Assembly: GCF_020921035.1 (NCBI RefSeq)
Contig: NC_063153.1
Location: 8,122,001-8,186,000 of the forward strand
Length of the DNA stretch: 64,000 bases
Source: Rhodamnia argentea
Lineage: Eukaryota > Streptophyta > Magnoliopsida > Myrtales > Myrtaceae
Direction of reading: 5' to 3'
Within the stretch, counting starts at the first letter, position 1. The number at the start of each line of letters is the position of its first letter. Shown in pieces: positions 50,353 through 63,405 of this stretch. A program made the translations under genes and the position numbers. The notes under the pieces were generated by a model. It did no database searches. It saw nothing but the letters and a program-made list of their open reading frames with translations, and was not told the origin of the DNA.

Positions 50353-53300
50353 GAGAGCAAGTTTTACCAGATGCCCCTATAGAAGAATTATTGGTGCGCG
50401 TATACCTAAGCTGAGAGCTAGAGATCTTCAATATAGACAGCCAAGTGAAAGTCGCCAGTATTACACATTCGAAGCATTAATGCAGACAAAAATGTTTGGT
50501 TTGCTTTATCAAGATTGTAACATTTCTGTTTTCCAGCACGGTTCAATATTTTAAGACTGGCGTTGGTAGTATACCAGCCGGTCAAGGTGTTCAGTAATTA
50601 TGCTCGTGTCCAGGAAAAGTGGTTTACACAGAGAATCGACGGCTTTGAATACAGCGGGCAGGTCTCTGAAAATTCTAAGTGACTCCTTGGAAGAAGGAAA
50701 GGCAATTGGTGCTATCCAAGGATCCAATGTGGAGACGATAATCCATGCCTCTGTCTTCGCGTCTTTCACATGCGACCTTGTCCTTTTGTCTCCGTTGTCG
50801 TCACATGAGGAGAATCTATAATATAACTTGAGTATTTTTGCATGGACGAACTGAATTCTCCTTTCGGCAAAAAATAAGAAAGAAATATTTTCAGCTGGAT
50901 GTTCAACATCGAGAAAAAAATTTAGTTGTCGTCAAATATATTCGTATCATTTAATCTGCTCACCTACATACTCGATTCAAGATGATGCCCACTACATTCA
51001 ACATTTTAGTTCTACCAGAAGTGCAGCAATTGAGTCTGCAATTATTTTTTTACTCTTCCATAGCATGACAAATTGAATTACAACGGGAGGGTCATGCATA
51101 TTCTTGACAAATTTACAACGAATGAAACCGAAGGCAAAGCTCATGTTGGGTTCTGTAGGTGGATATGGTTACCACTCATGCATGAGGTGTCAAAGCAATG
51201 AATAATTTCACATTGGGCATAAATTGGGCCAATTGCACGTAGTTTGGTTGGCTCTGGCTCATTACTCAACGAGTAGGAGTCATTGAGTGAAATTCAGTCC
51301 ACCTAGGCATTTCAAGAGTTCAAATTTGAGCTCCCTTGGGGTCTCCCATCACAAGATCTTGAACAGCTGAGACTGAACTGAACATTCATTGCCAGAATCT
51401 CCGCATGAATCTTTGTTTGGAATCCCCATTTGACTCAAAGGTAACAGTAAACAGTACATTCCTACAGAGATATTAAGTACTTGACAGATTCTTTAGTTGA
51501 TAACTGCAGCTTCCACAATACACAAGTATCGATGATGAAAGGAGAGGCAACAAATCTACCTACGTCAAATATCTAGCAGATCAGATTTCAAGAGAACGTG
51601 AACGGACTGACAAAACTGAAGACGCCCCTCACCTGCTTAACTATTGCGCTTCTATATCTGTCAAGTGCCATCATTCTTGTGCTTGTAATTTTGAATAGAA
51701 AGTTGATTTTCTTTCCCACCATAAGAAATCAAAACTCAGTAACTAGTCATTAATCTCATTGAGAGTGCAAAGAATTGGCCTTACAGGTGCAGTACGTACC
51801 TAGCCTTCTTCCTTCTAGTCGATAGACGCGGGATCAAAACATTTAACAACGAATTAGACATGGCAAGAGACAATTATCTCTAGCATGTTGAAACTTAAAC
51901 CTTTAATCTAATCACAATAAGCCCAGAAGCTGAGCAACTCTGATGATAATACTTTCAAATGCTTGATGTTTGACAAATGAAAACTCAACTGAGAAAAATA
52001 AGTCAAGGAACTGGTTATGAGACTCAGAAAACAATAGTTGTGAACAGAAACATGACCAGCGGAACGAATTTCCGTACCTATAATGGCAAAATGCAATTGT
52101 AAAGTATGACAAGCCATTTACCAATGTATTCCGTCAATATTTGGGTGAACATACAATTAGAGTACTTTGGACACATATTAGAGCACATTGAAAACAGAAG
52201 CGAAACAAAATTGAAGCTTCCATGGGCTCCTGATGAAGGGCTACACTACAGGAGCTACTATGCACAATAGAAAGGAAGAGATACTTAAACCAATGGAGCA
52301 TGGAATCAGTGACATAATTCCTCTTCCTCCTCCGAGCAATAACGGTATCTCCAAGGGCTATAAGAGACAGCAAAGCAATCTATAATACCATGGATGCTGC
52401 AACAAAAAAATTATAATAATAAATAACAGTCCAATGATTTACTGTCATAAATAACGCAAAAATGGGGTTGTGAAGTTTTTGCATGAAACAAAGCATAAGC
52501 AAATAGGAGAATATTCACATTCACAAACCAGATAATTAGAGATGTTAAATGATTTATTTCAGTAGCTGATCCAAAGTTAAATTCCTCTGAAAAGACAAAA
52601 TATTGGTGAATTAAACCCTTAGAGAAGGCATCTGATAGATGCCTGCTTTCAAAGGCCAGGTCCTTAAGAATGTCAGAAAAATCTTGGGGCTGGTTGCATG
52701 TAAACGGCTTCCAACAAATAAAGCACAATTTGTGAGAAATGCTCAGCATCCTCAGAGTTCCACGACAAGAAGCTTGAATCTTCAGTGAGAAGCCCCCATG
52801 TCAAGCTAGTTTATCAGCACTTCTTTGCTTCAAACCCTAACCGGTGGTCTTAACTAAACCCGACAAAGGAGATGGCAAAAATATTATCAACTTTGAATTG
52901 GACTTTCTGTTCAGATTGGTCAGCAAGCACTTATTCGTTTGGAAGAATGAGCTGTTGTTTCACAAGGATTCTACCTCCCTCAAAATGTTCTCTAAATTCA
53001 GCAGTATGCAAATGAGGTTACAAAAAAATGAGTGGCAGAATAAGTTGTCAACTGGAGACTCTCCCTCTCTAATCCGATTGGGACGGTCCGAGTTTTGCCT
53101 TGGGCCGGTGGGTTAAACTTGTGGGGCAGTTTCCCTGCAATGACGCCGGTGATTGCCCTGGTTTTATGTTAGCTATATAGTTACTTCTTCCTCTGTATTA
53201 GCAGAATCGTGGGTTTCCTTTCTTAATTTGTTCATATGGTTGGAAACAACAGACTGCAAACTTGAGAGATGAAGTTTATTCGTACTTTAATTATTAACTG

Positions 53301-53788
53301 AGAACAGCATATTTACATTTGGATTTGTATGGCTATGAATTATGCAGTACACATAATATGCTCATTCATGAAACCTGAAGTATATTGTGTGTGGTAAGAG
53401 TGAATTGATTGTCATGGTAAAGTAATGTCTGTACGTTGTCCCCAAAAAAGGTAGTGTCTTACAAACAGTGTGAGATGATACAGTTTGTTTTACATGCACC
53501 ACAAATACATTATGGTACCAGCGTGTCTTGATTTTCTTATTACCATTACTCTTCAATTACCACCACAGCATACACGAAATGGTATCAATTGAACAATCCA
53601 ATAAGCATAATAGTTAAAAAATACCATAACCAACAATTGTTAGAACACAACATACTCTCTAAACGCCACCAGACGAAAATACTCTTAACAGAAAATAAAT
53701 ACGATACATGGAAGAAATGAACAGGTAGAGAGGAAAGGGCGAGTAGCACTTGCAATGAAGAAACATAAGCCAGGAAGAGAAGTTGCAC
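50353..53788. other. Second copy of the duplicated spacer
   Basis: Collinear with about 16378-19921. No confident gene. A minus-strand frame at 52411-52749 (112 codons, with FCFIC-like and DFSDILKDLAFESRHL segments) and a plus-strand frame at 52844-53116 have damaged counterparts in the first copy, and I cannot assign them to a family. They could be remnants of another gene or untranslated sequence of the TNL. Confidence 0.5.
53585..53788 (-). other. Possible alternative hydrophobic C-terminal tail of TNL-E
   Basis: Reading through the predicted donor keeps the LRR frame open for 68 codons, with long aliphatic runs (LLFLAYV, LLALSSLPVHFFHV) and ending GLFN. TNL-C has the same stretch up to an earlier stop. 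It may simply be the intron start or 3' UTR; translation is unproven. Confidence 0.35.
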
Positions 53789-56700
53789 CTGGTTTGGTCG
53801 AAGAAGAATCCTCTCTCTGTAATGATTGAATGAGAAGCACTCAATTTTACGTGAACAGAGCTCACTTAATGAACCCCTGCAATCCCAAATTAACATCTCG
53901 CACTCATCTGGTATTTTCGCACTCGATACATCAATCCACCTTTCCAATGATCCATAATCACCAACAAGCAATCGACACAAGCACTCCAATTGATCGAGGC
54001 CCTCAACAGCCTGAAGAGCACCACACTCTCTCATACTTAACGACTTGAGGTTCTTCAAGTTTGATAAATCGCCTACTCTTTCCAAAGCCAAGCACCCATC
54101 CACAGAAAATATCTCCAATAATTCCAGAATGCCCACAACTTGAATCTCAACAAGCTTTGGGCACTCTAGAACACTGAATTCTTTGAGCTTCTTAAAGGTG
54201 CTCGATAGAAGAGACAATCTCCCCCCACAAAATGTCAGCTCATCACATCGTTGCTCCAGCAGATAACTTAACCTTTCAAAAGATTCACACCTCTCAATAC
54301 CCAATCTCTCAAGCGAATCCAAAGCACCTGGAAAATGAATTTCAACTAACTTTGGGCAACTGATAACAGAAATTTCATTTATGTTTGACGGAAAGGATAA
54401 CCTCTCCAGGAGTTCACAGTCAACGACACTAAATCTTGCCAATTGATGAAGCCCATCGAGCTGTATTTCCTTCATCTCTGATCGTGAGAGTCTGAAAGTT
54501 GACAAGTTTTTCAACTTGGAGATGGGTAACCCTGCTGAGTTGAAACTATGGACTCGCAAGTACAGCAGAGATGATGGAAGCTCTGTGAGGGATTGCAGGT
54601 CTAGTCCATACATAGTAAGTTTTTCCAGAAAAGAAAGGGAGCCCAGTTCTGTAGGCGGTGCGGGGATATTCAACAGGCATAAGTTCAATTCAGTCAGTTT
54701 GGATAAACTCCCTAACCATCGCATGTCACAAGTTTGTGCTAAGCTTGTTGTGCCTCTAACCAGAGATCCATCAGATAGGACCAATGTAACTAAGTTAGTA
54801 AGGTTTGAGAGATCAGGGACAAATTGCAGAGAACGGGATTCCAGCAGTAGACAGGTCAAACTAGAGGGAAGCTCCGGCAATCCTTGAATCTCACTGCACA
54901 CATTTAAGTCCAGCATTTGCAAGACAGGAAGCATGACAATGGTCCTCGGCAGAATCACTCTTTCGTTATACCTCAAAACTAAGATTCTCAACATTGACAA
55001 CTCTCCAATTTCGGTAGGGATTTCACCTTCCAATTTACAATCAGGGGCATGTAGCTCTTCAAGATTCTTCAATGTTCCAAGAGCATGAGGAAACTTCTTT
55101 ATCGGATTATAACCCACCCGTATCACTTTCAACATTTTTAGATTTCCAATTGATTCAGGTAATTCAATGATTTTTGCAAATGACAAATCCAACTCAAGCA
55201 ATAATGCCCAGTTAAGAATAGATTTTGGGAGTTCCTTTATCTTTGTCGATGCCATGGACAGAAACTCAAGTTTCGGCAGCCCTCCAACAGAATTTGGAAG
55301 TTCATTAATCGAGGTATCCGAAATGTCAAAAGTTAATAGGCATCTAAGCTTACCAATAGACTCGGGGAGCTTCCTAACCTTTAAACAGCGCTTTAAAGAG
55401 AAGCGCTTAAGAGTCACGAGCCCTCCAATTTCATCGGGCAACTCTTCGAGAGAGGGGCAGCTGTCAATATCCAAGTCAATCAAGCACTTTAACATCCCAA
55501 TGGAGCAGTCAATTGTCCTCAAATTTTCGCATTCCTGGAGAGTCAACCTCTCTAAAGTAGAACATCCAGAGACGTTTGGAGTTCTTGTTATGTTAGGACA
55601 ATCTTGAAGAGATAGAACTTTCAATGTGCAGGCCATCTGCCAAAATAAATGAAGCTTGCGAATGATGGAACATCTAATGATTTTGGGAAGAGACGATTAG
55701 AGTAGTAAGTAAACATGTACCATACCTTGATTAGGCTCCATACATCTGAGTCATTGAAGCGATTGGTAGAAAGTTTAAGAACAACTATGTTCTGTAGATA
55801 CATATTGACCACCCTAAAATCTGGAGGAGGAGAATCCCATGACATCCATCTTAACTTTGTACCGCAATTCGCAAAGTCCCCAACAAAGGTTCCATTGCAT
55901 AATTTAAGGAACCTTAAATGTGGAAACCTTTCAAACTCGTCATTTGTAAGTAAGATCTGAGTATGCCTTCCATTTAGATCAAGTCCTTGAATTTTTCCCT
56001 TCCTCTGCCCATAAAGACTTAGGATGAGTAAACTTAAATGTAAGAAGTTTTATGTACTAATAGCTATGCTGCTTCACAGCTTAAATAGAAGAAACAGGGA
56101 AAAGAAAGCTACCAAGTGGACAAGTAAACTTCTAATAACAGGGAATATAAGTTTTCATTTCAAAAACTACTAGTTTTTCTTACTTACCTCTTTTGATCTT
56201 ATGATGTCGAGTATCTCCTCTCTGATCCATAACCTGCTACGCTTCTCAGGGTCTATCGGACTTTCTTGACGAATAATTTCCCTTCCAAGATCTCTTAACT
56301 GATCATGCATCCAAAGCTTATTCTTCTTTACTATCTTAATCAAGGACATATTGATAAGGACTTCTATCCCACGTCGTGGGAAAAATCCACAGGCGGTCCA
56401 CATGTAAATCGGATCGGTTACATCCTCATCAACAAAAAAGCATGCAATATCGAGAAAAATATGCTGCTGAAACTCATCAAGGGCATCAAAGCTTATCTTC
56501 AACTTCTTTTGGACCTCCTCCTCTGGTATGCTTCTTAGCCTGTCCAATGTCTCCATCCATATTACTTCCTCTTTACGATAAAGTAACGAGCCTATAACTT
56601 CAAGAGCCAAAGGAAGTCCTCCAGTTACACCGACAATTTCTTTTGAAAGGTGGTTGTAAACATCTGGTGGTGAGTCTCCACAGAATGCATGCCGGCTGAA

Positions 56701-58964
56701 AAGCTGAAGCGCATCCTTAGAATTCATTTCCCGCATTTCGTAAGGTAGAATTTCATACTTAAATCCCCTAATTTGCAGCAAACTTCTATTCCTTGTTGTG
56801 ATAATTATTCTAGTTTCCGAACATAAAGAACTTCCAATCAATTTCTTGATTTGTTCACTCTTATCCACGTCATCAAGAACAATCAATGCCTTCTTATTGC
56901 AAAGTGTTTCTTCAATCCTCTTCATTCCATAACCAATGTCATCAATTTTGCCTATAAATCTACGATTAACAATGTCAGATATTAATTTGGCTTGCAACAT
57001 GACTAACCCATCCTTTTTTGACTGTTCTCGGATATCATTAAGGAAACTTCCACAGTTTCCAAATTGAGAAGATAGTTCATTGAAGATGACTTTGGCAAGG
57101 GTTGTTTTACCTATACCACCCATCCCGTGAATTCCAACAAGCCGTACACCACCAGCGTGGACGTCCAAAAGTTTTTTTACAGCTGCTACTCGGTCATCCA
57201 TTCCAATTAGATGCTCAGTCACAGATCTGTGTTTAGTCTTGAGATTATCCAACACCTCAGCAACAACCAGTTTCGTAAGCTCTCCTTGCCTGTCAACAAG
57301 AATACAGTCTTTTAGTAGAAAAGAACGATATATGCAAGTTCTTGTAACCTCGAAACATGTACATGGAAAAAGTACTTCCCAATGCAATCCTATTACACCC
57401 GTCATGTGTATTTGATGAGGATTTGAGGAAAAATATGGAATACGATACTGTTAATTAAACGACAAATGTATATGAATATAAGAGAGAGAGAGAAATTGAT
57501 ACAATATCCTATGTGGTATGGCCATTGGCCTCCATCCACCGGTGAAGGAGCATAGAATTCACTGGTCAAATTTGGAGTACATGAAGAACTCTCAATACCT
57601 CAGCTACCGATACATCTGAATTCTCACTCTCTGTATATTACAAAGATAGCCTTCATATCAGAACTCTAGAAAGGAATACGAAATTTATTCAACTGGGCCC
57701 TCCGCTTCCATCACGGACCTCATAAAAATTTCTCAATTGAGTTGCCTCAAAATTCATCGGACAGGGGAGGTCTTGTCATTAGTTACCAGTCCTTAATAGT
57801 CCAAATACACTGAGTGCAGGTTAAAATATATCTCTAAATTTATATCGACTCCTGTTTGGAATAACATTACCGTATCAGGGGTGCTACAACCAAATGGAAC
57901 TTATTATTCTTGCTAAACTTATAAAGGAAGTGAGAGGTAGGAGAGAAATCAGCAAGCTTATAGAACCCACCAAAACTAGTTCCACAACCATTCACGACTT
58001 CAGAATTGCACAACAATGTGTAAGATCAGACTTCTCGATTCCTCGTTAACTGAGAAGAACTGTAGTTCTCGAGTCAGGTATCTATCAGGTCGGTGTCCTC
58101 CATTGAACTTGCGAAATCAGGATGGCAGCCATGAAAAAGATTCAACAAAAGACACAAACAAATCCACTATCTGTTTCACGTCACACATACATTCATAAAC
58201 ACTTAACACAACCTCCCAGGACATAAGACTCGGAATCAAACCAAATAGCAAATTCACCAAGCTTACCAAGTAACAGGGAGCAAATTCACAAAATGTCAAA
58301 GATTCTCACCAGAAAGTTTGAATTCGAAATTTCATTCTTTTAGATGTCCCATTTGCACACCCATGAAGATTAGTCTATTTATTCATTATACAGACGATGC
58401 AAAAGAAAGTCAAAGGATCTGCAGAGTTTACCCTCCGTAGTTTTTCAAGATCCATCCTTTAATTTCATCAACCACTGCAAGAGCCTCTCGCCACGCCTTC
58501 ACTTCGTCGGGAAATCTCTTCTGATGCTCCACTAAAGCATCGCTGTACAGAGAGGTCTTAAGCTTCACATCGTCGGGTTCGACGTCGAAGAAAATGGGCA
58601 GTATCTTCTTGTTCCCTTTTGATCTAGACGTGTTGTCCACGATCCGCGCGAGCTCGCGGAGGCACCATTTGCTGGACGCGTACGATCTGGAGAAGATGGG
58701 GATGTAGAGCTTGGAGTCGTCGATCGCTCCCAGAAGCGCTTCGCCGATCGTTTCGCCAACTCGGAGCTCGTCGTCATCTCTGAAGACGCGGACTCCGGCG
58801 TCGACCAAGGCGCGGTAGAGAGTGTCGGTGAACCCGTGGCGGGTGTCGGGCCCTCGGAAGCTCAGGAACACCTGGTAAGCGGCTCCTAGTGCGGTGGTGT
58901 CGCTGCTCGTTCCGGCTGCCGAGGTCGCCATTGGAGGTTCTTGGTCAGCAGTCACAGACATCAT
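53789..58964 (-). CDS. TNL-E: TIR-NBS-LRR disease-resistance protein, apparently functional
   Basis: Exons 58964-58432 (TIR), 57289-56188 (NB-ARC), 56004-55726 (linker), 55636-53789 (LRR), phases consistent, 1254 codons up to the last predicted donor (CCAG/GTGCAA). 58964 is the first in-frame ATG (MMSVTADQ); a second candidate is 58931 (MATSAAG). TIR: QVFLSFRGPDTR, SKWCLRELARI with the expected catalytic Glu. NB-ARC: GMGGIGKTTLAK, ALIVLDDVD, RIIITTRN, GLPLALEVIG, IFLDIACFF, WMHDQLRDLG. The LRR exon starts ATGGCC right after its acceptor. I could not find following exons like TNL-B exons 5-6. If the donor is not used, the frame continues to a stop at 53585 and adds a 68-residue, strongly hydrophobic tail. 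By family knowledge, an intracellular immune receptor. Intact partner of the dead TNL-C. Confidence 0.88.
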
Positions 58965-60346
58965 TAGTATTCGGCCTTCGGGCTGTCTCTGTTCACCCAA
59001 CAATAGGATGGGTCGGTTCGCTTGCCTATGCTCGGAGCGGACACAAGCTTGACAAATCGAGTGAAAGCTAAAGCCAGTTGGATTCTCTTCTTCGTTCAAG
59101 CTACCAGACAGCAACTGAAGGTGGTCTTCTATCGCTTTCTTGTCCCAATTAAGACAAAGAGTTCCTCTCAACTTTTAATTTATAATAAATATTAAAAAAA
59201 ATTGAATTAATAAAAGGATAATATATAATTTAGGGACTAAATTAAATATGTATCAAAAGTAAATTAAAATTTTATGATCACATATACATTAAATTAAAAT
59301 TCAAAGACTATTTTAAATAAATTAAAAATTAAAAAATTACGTCGCAAAACCGTTTATATGGTTATCCCTTTCTTGTCTTTGCCATGGGCATCTTTCAACG
59401 TCAGTCATGGCCGAAGAATAATACTTTGCATCGCGCGTGCTTTGCTTGCAACCAAAGAAAGTGGACCGAAAACCGAAAAAATTACCCTGTTTTGGATTGA
59501 TACCATTGCCTTTTTTTTTTTTTTATGTAACTTGAAGAATATGACTATAAATAATTAGATCTTCGTAACTTTTTATTTTTATTTTTAATCGAAGCCAAAA
59601 ATGGAAAAACCAAAATATTTTTCTAACACTAATAAGAACCTTTTCCTTGCCTAGCAAAAAGGCACTTCTTGTATTTGGCTAGCAAAAGGGTGGAGAAAGG
59701 CACAGAAAACCAGTAGGAATTAACCATAGGAGGCCACCTCTACCATATATCTAATTTGGACAATATCTATAGCTATACCATCATGTCGATAGTCCCGGTA
59801 TCTATTGCACGGGCTAGCACCGTGTCCTCCAAAAGAACGCCATCGGTAAGCACATGTTTAAAACAAACACGAGAATGGCACATAAGAATATGTGGCCACG
59901 TGCATGACATGTGAGTTTTGTTATACGTATGCCAGCCTATCGATGGAGATAAGGCTTAACTTATGTAGTCGGTATTGATATTCATCAAATAACACGTATT
60001 CAATTTTCGAAATACGACAATGAATAACTGGTAGTTGCCGATATGATCGTTGACGACGAATATTGAGGGGAATAATTACTGCTTGAAAGCAAGAAATCAA
60101 GGCAGCCATCGTGGATATCGTGCAATTGACGAGATAACTAAGGTCAAAGACACACATGTTAGAGGAAACACAGTTCTATTTGAAAATAAGATCACGAGAC
60201 AACCGTTGTATTGAGGAAGGAGAACGTGGAGCAGTTGATATGCAATAAAGACAATCAATCGACAAAGTGGGTGCGAAACTTATAGAAACATGGAAGCAAT
60301 CAATAGAGGTTACATGAAAAAATGCAACGTGATGAGATAGTTACTA
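58965..60346. other. Upstream region of TNL-E
   Basis: Similarity to the TNL-C upstream region ends near 59150. After that, 59180-59340 is very AT-rich and the rest shows no gene or transposon ends. TNL-C lacks about 65 bp of the 5' leader present here (about 59025-59095). Confidence 0.5.
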
Positions 60347-61178
60347 GAGGTGCGAATGATAACACATCTGGAGGTAAATTTCTGCTCTAGAAGTGCTTCC
60401 GGAGCAAAAAACCGTTTGGTAATGTAACTTCTGAAACAGAAATCCGTTTGGTAAAAAAAATTACTTATGAAAGAAATTTCCACTTCTGAAGTTATTTTGC
60501 CCTCAATTGGAGAAGTTAAAAAAATAACTTCTCCAACTTAAGAAGTACTTCTTATCTTGCGCTCTTTTATTATGTCATCGGCCTCTTTTCGATCATACCC
60601 ACCTTCGCTGTCGTGGACCTTCGCCGACCACCGCCCATCGCCGACCTCCATCGGCTATCGCCCACGACTACCACCAATTGCCAACCATCGCCGGCTGCCA
60701 CCCTCCAATTGCCCTCGATAGCCAACCGTCGACCTCCACCGGCTGCTACCCATCGCCGCCCGCAATCGCCGACCACCGTTGCCGCCGACCATCACTCACT
60801 GTTGACCTTCGCCGGTCACGATCGTTGCCAACCGTCGATCTTCGCCCGCCATGACCACCGAACCGACTACCGATGCCGAGTTGTCGTCTCCGATCACCGG
60901 AGTAAAAAATAAAAAACAAATATTTTTAAAGAAATTTAAAAAGTTAAAAAATGAAGTAAAATTTTTTCGGTCGCTAATAATAATTTTTGATAGAATATTT
61001 CATGTTAACAATGTTTCAAAAGTAGAAATTTTCAACCGTTACCAAACAAATTTCTACGATTATAAATAACTTCTGAAGTAGAAGTAGAAAAATCAATTTA
61101 CGTTTCTGAGAAGAAGTAGAAAAATCAACTTCTGGGCAGAAGTTGATTTCTGAAGCAAAAATGTTATCATGCGCGCCC
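60347..61178. mobile_element. Inverted-repeat non-autonomous DNA transposon (about 0.83 kb)
   Basis: Left end GAGGTGCGAATGATAACAC; right end reverse complemented GGGCGCGCATGATAACATTT. The arms extend about 100 bp with paired aagttgatttct/agaagt motifs. The centre (60590-60900) is a C-rich array of degenerate GCCGACC/CACCG repeats, as in the fragment at 48196. It encodes no transposase; the 99-codon frame at 60613-60912 is a by-product of the repeats. Target duplication is unclear (cta on the left, taa on the right). Confidence 0.65.
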
Positions 61179-63244
61179 TAAAAGACCATTACTGCCGGTC
61201 ATCCATCGGGAGGAGTTTCAGTACAAATTAAGCAAATTTATCTTTACTTTCCACTCATTTTACCTTTCGAAGTTGTAACCTTTAGATTCGTATCATTGAT
61301 TAAATTCCGGCTTATATATCTATCCCGGGTACTGTGTTGTCGGTTAAATTTTGACATAATACTTCCAGATTCTCAAGCTATGCCGTCGATTAAATTCCAG
61401 CATGTTTTGTTTACATCAGAGTATGCTATTGATTACGTATTCCGAGACCTTGTCATCAACTAGAGTCTGGAACAATTTTCGTTTGTACATTCCTCTTTGA
61501 ATTCAACTGGTTGTTTGTTTATCTACATGTGCCGTTTCCTATTAGTAGTTAGCCCAAGGACCCATTTTACTCAATTAAGAGCCGAAGAATGACTTTTGGT
61601 AAAAGATGTTTCATTGTAGGAGACAATCCCGATGAAACGGTAGCAGTAAACAAACTTTTTTCCTTTTTATGAACATCGTTGTTTTATATTTCCTAATCTT
61701 TATATTTGTAAAGCTTTCATGATTTGTACCATATACAAATTGTATGTGATTACAACTTTTAGGGAGTTATTTCATCCAATTTAATGGCATTATTGGAAGG
61801 CAGTGCACTCTTATGATATAGTTCAGCTTTTAAGGAGTTATTTAAATCATCACAAAAGGATAGATAAGCATTTTAAGCTTTGATCACTAAGTGTGCTTAA
61901 ATGATATGAATTTGTGGACCTCACATTCGCAAAGGATCGCGCTTTTACTGCTCCCACTTTGGCTAAAATACTTCTTATTGCAATGTTTTGCCAATATTAA
62001 CCTTTATGGGTTGTACCTTTTTTAAAGTATTCTTTAATTACTTTTTCTTCTTCCGCTTTTTCATTGTGCCACTTTCCTTTTTCTCATTTATTTCTCTATG
62101 TTCTCTCTCTTCTAAAACACCCTCTCACATGCCAATAATAGACCAATTTTCGGTCAGTGAGCTATTCAAGCGGAATTGAGTCCACCCCTCCTTTCTTCGT
62201 GCATTCTTTCGTATTTAAATTTGAGATTTTAATATCACAGTTTGAGTTTAATCATTACTGAGAGGAAGTAAGGCTTGATCATCACGGTTTTCTTTACATC
62301 TAATACCTCTGTTTTCTACACTCGATTTCTTTGTTCATTCACCTTGAAGTTTGCCCGATCAAAAAAATAAAAATAAAAATTGAGGTTTGGACATGGTATG
62401 ACGAGATCTTAGTTTCTACACATTGTAACTCATTGCGTTGTTGGATTACTTATTGCCGTTTTTCTGAATAAACACACACCTTTTTGCTATTGCAATCTGT
62501 TTTGCTGGTTCACACATGAGTTGGGATGTATGTGCGAGCCTGTAATTTATCCCCTTTGTTCAAATTCAATCATGAGATGATTTCCTTGAAATTAGGTCTC
62601 TCACTGGTACACACAAAAAAACAGTCTATCACCGACATAAGAAACTCATGGAGTTGAAACACGAATTTGCAGAAACCTCATCCTCACCCAACTAGTCCTC
62701 TTTCATCTCCAACCCAACTGTAAGTTAAAAAACCCATCTCATATCTCTTCACTCTGCACCCCGTCCCATCCCTTTCGCTCTTCGTCTTATTCGTCGCCCC
62801 ACTTTGCATCAAACTCTTCAATCCATCAATCATGAAGACAAGAAAAACCCTTATTAAAGATTCAAATCTAGGAGCTAAAGCCCTCACCCAGATTTTCATC
62901 AAGCTCAGCAGCATAGTTCGCTTCTCCGTCTTCATCTTCATGGTCATAATTGTTACTGTCATCACCAATTCACCATCAGCTACCAGCCTCCAAATGCATG
63001 GCTCGAATCTTCCCCTGCGCTCACTAAGTTGCTCATGCAAACCGAAAATGACACCTTCAAGAACAACAACCCCATCCTCCAAACTGCTGAAGATTTACCC
63101 GTCCTTGGCCTAGCTTTCTCTCCCACTACCAAGACTTGAACCATGATCAAAATTTGGAGAAAAATGGAGAGAAGTAAAGCAGAGGGAGGAAAATAGAACC
63201 TAAGAGAAAAGATAAAGAAAAAAATAAACGGGACGCACTAGCAA
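61179..63244. other. No confident gene; one unidentified coding-like fragment
   Basis: Mostly AT-rich without features. At 62969-63139 one plus-strand frame reads through PPNAWLESSPALTKLL to AFSPTTKT and a TGA; its composition looks protein-like, but I do not recognise it and flanking frames are interrupted. Larger overlapping frames on both strands (62684-63113) show no known domain. Confidence 0.35.
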
Positions 63245-63405
63245 ACAAAAAAAGGTCCAATACCAAAAAAAAAAAAAACACTAACTTTAGCATTTGTGAC
63301 AATTATATCCAAAACTTTTTTTGTCTAGTAAAAACCTCCATCTTGTACTTTTTGTCTCAATTCTACCCCAAACTTTTACTTTTGTTCCAATTTTATAGGC
63401 CTAGT

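Noticed and set aside
58965..59171. Upstream in-frame extension of the TNL-E TIR exon (69 codons)
   Set aside because: The frame is open but begins with TTG and has no ATG before 58964. The matching TNL-C region has a large indel, so it is probably 5' UTR.
60613..60912. 99-codon frame rich in Pro, His and Arg
   Set aside because: It is the translation of a degenerate GCCGACC/CACCG repeat block in a transposon; the opposite strand is open too.
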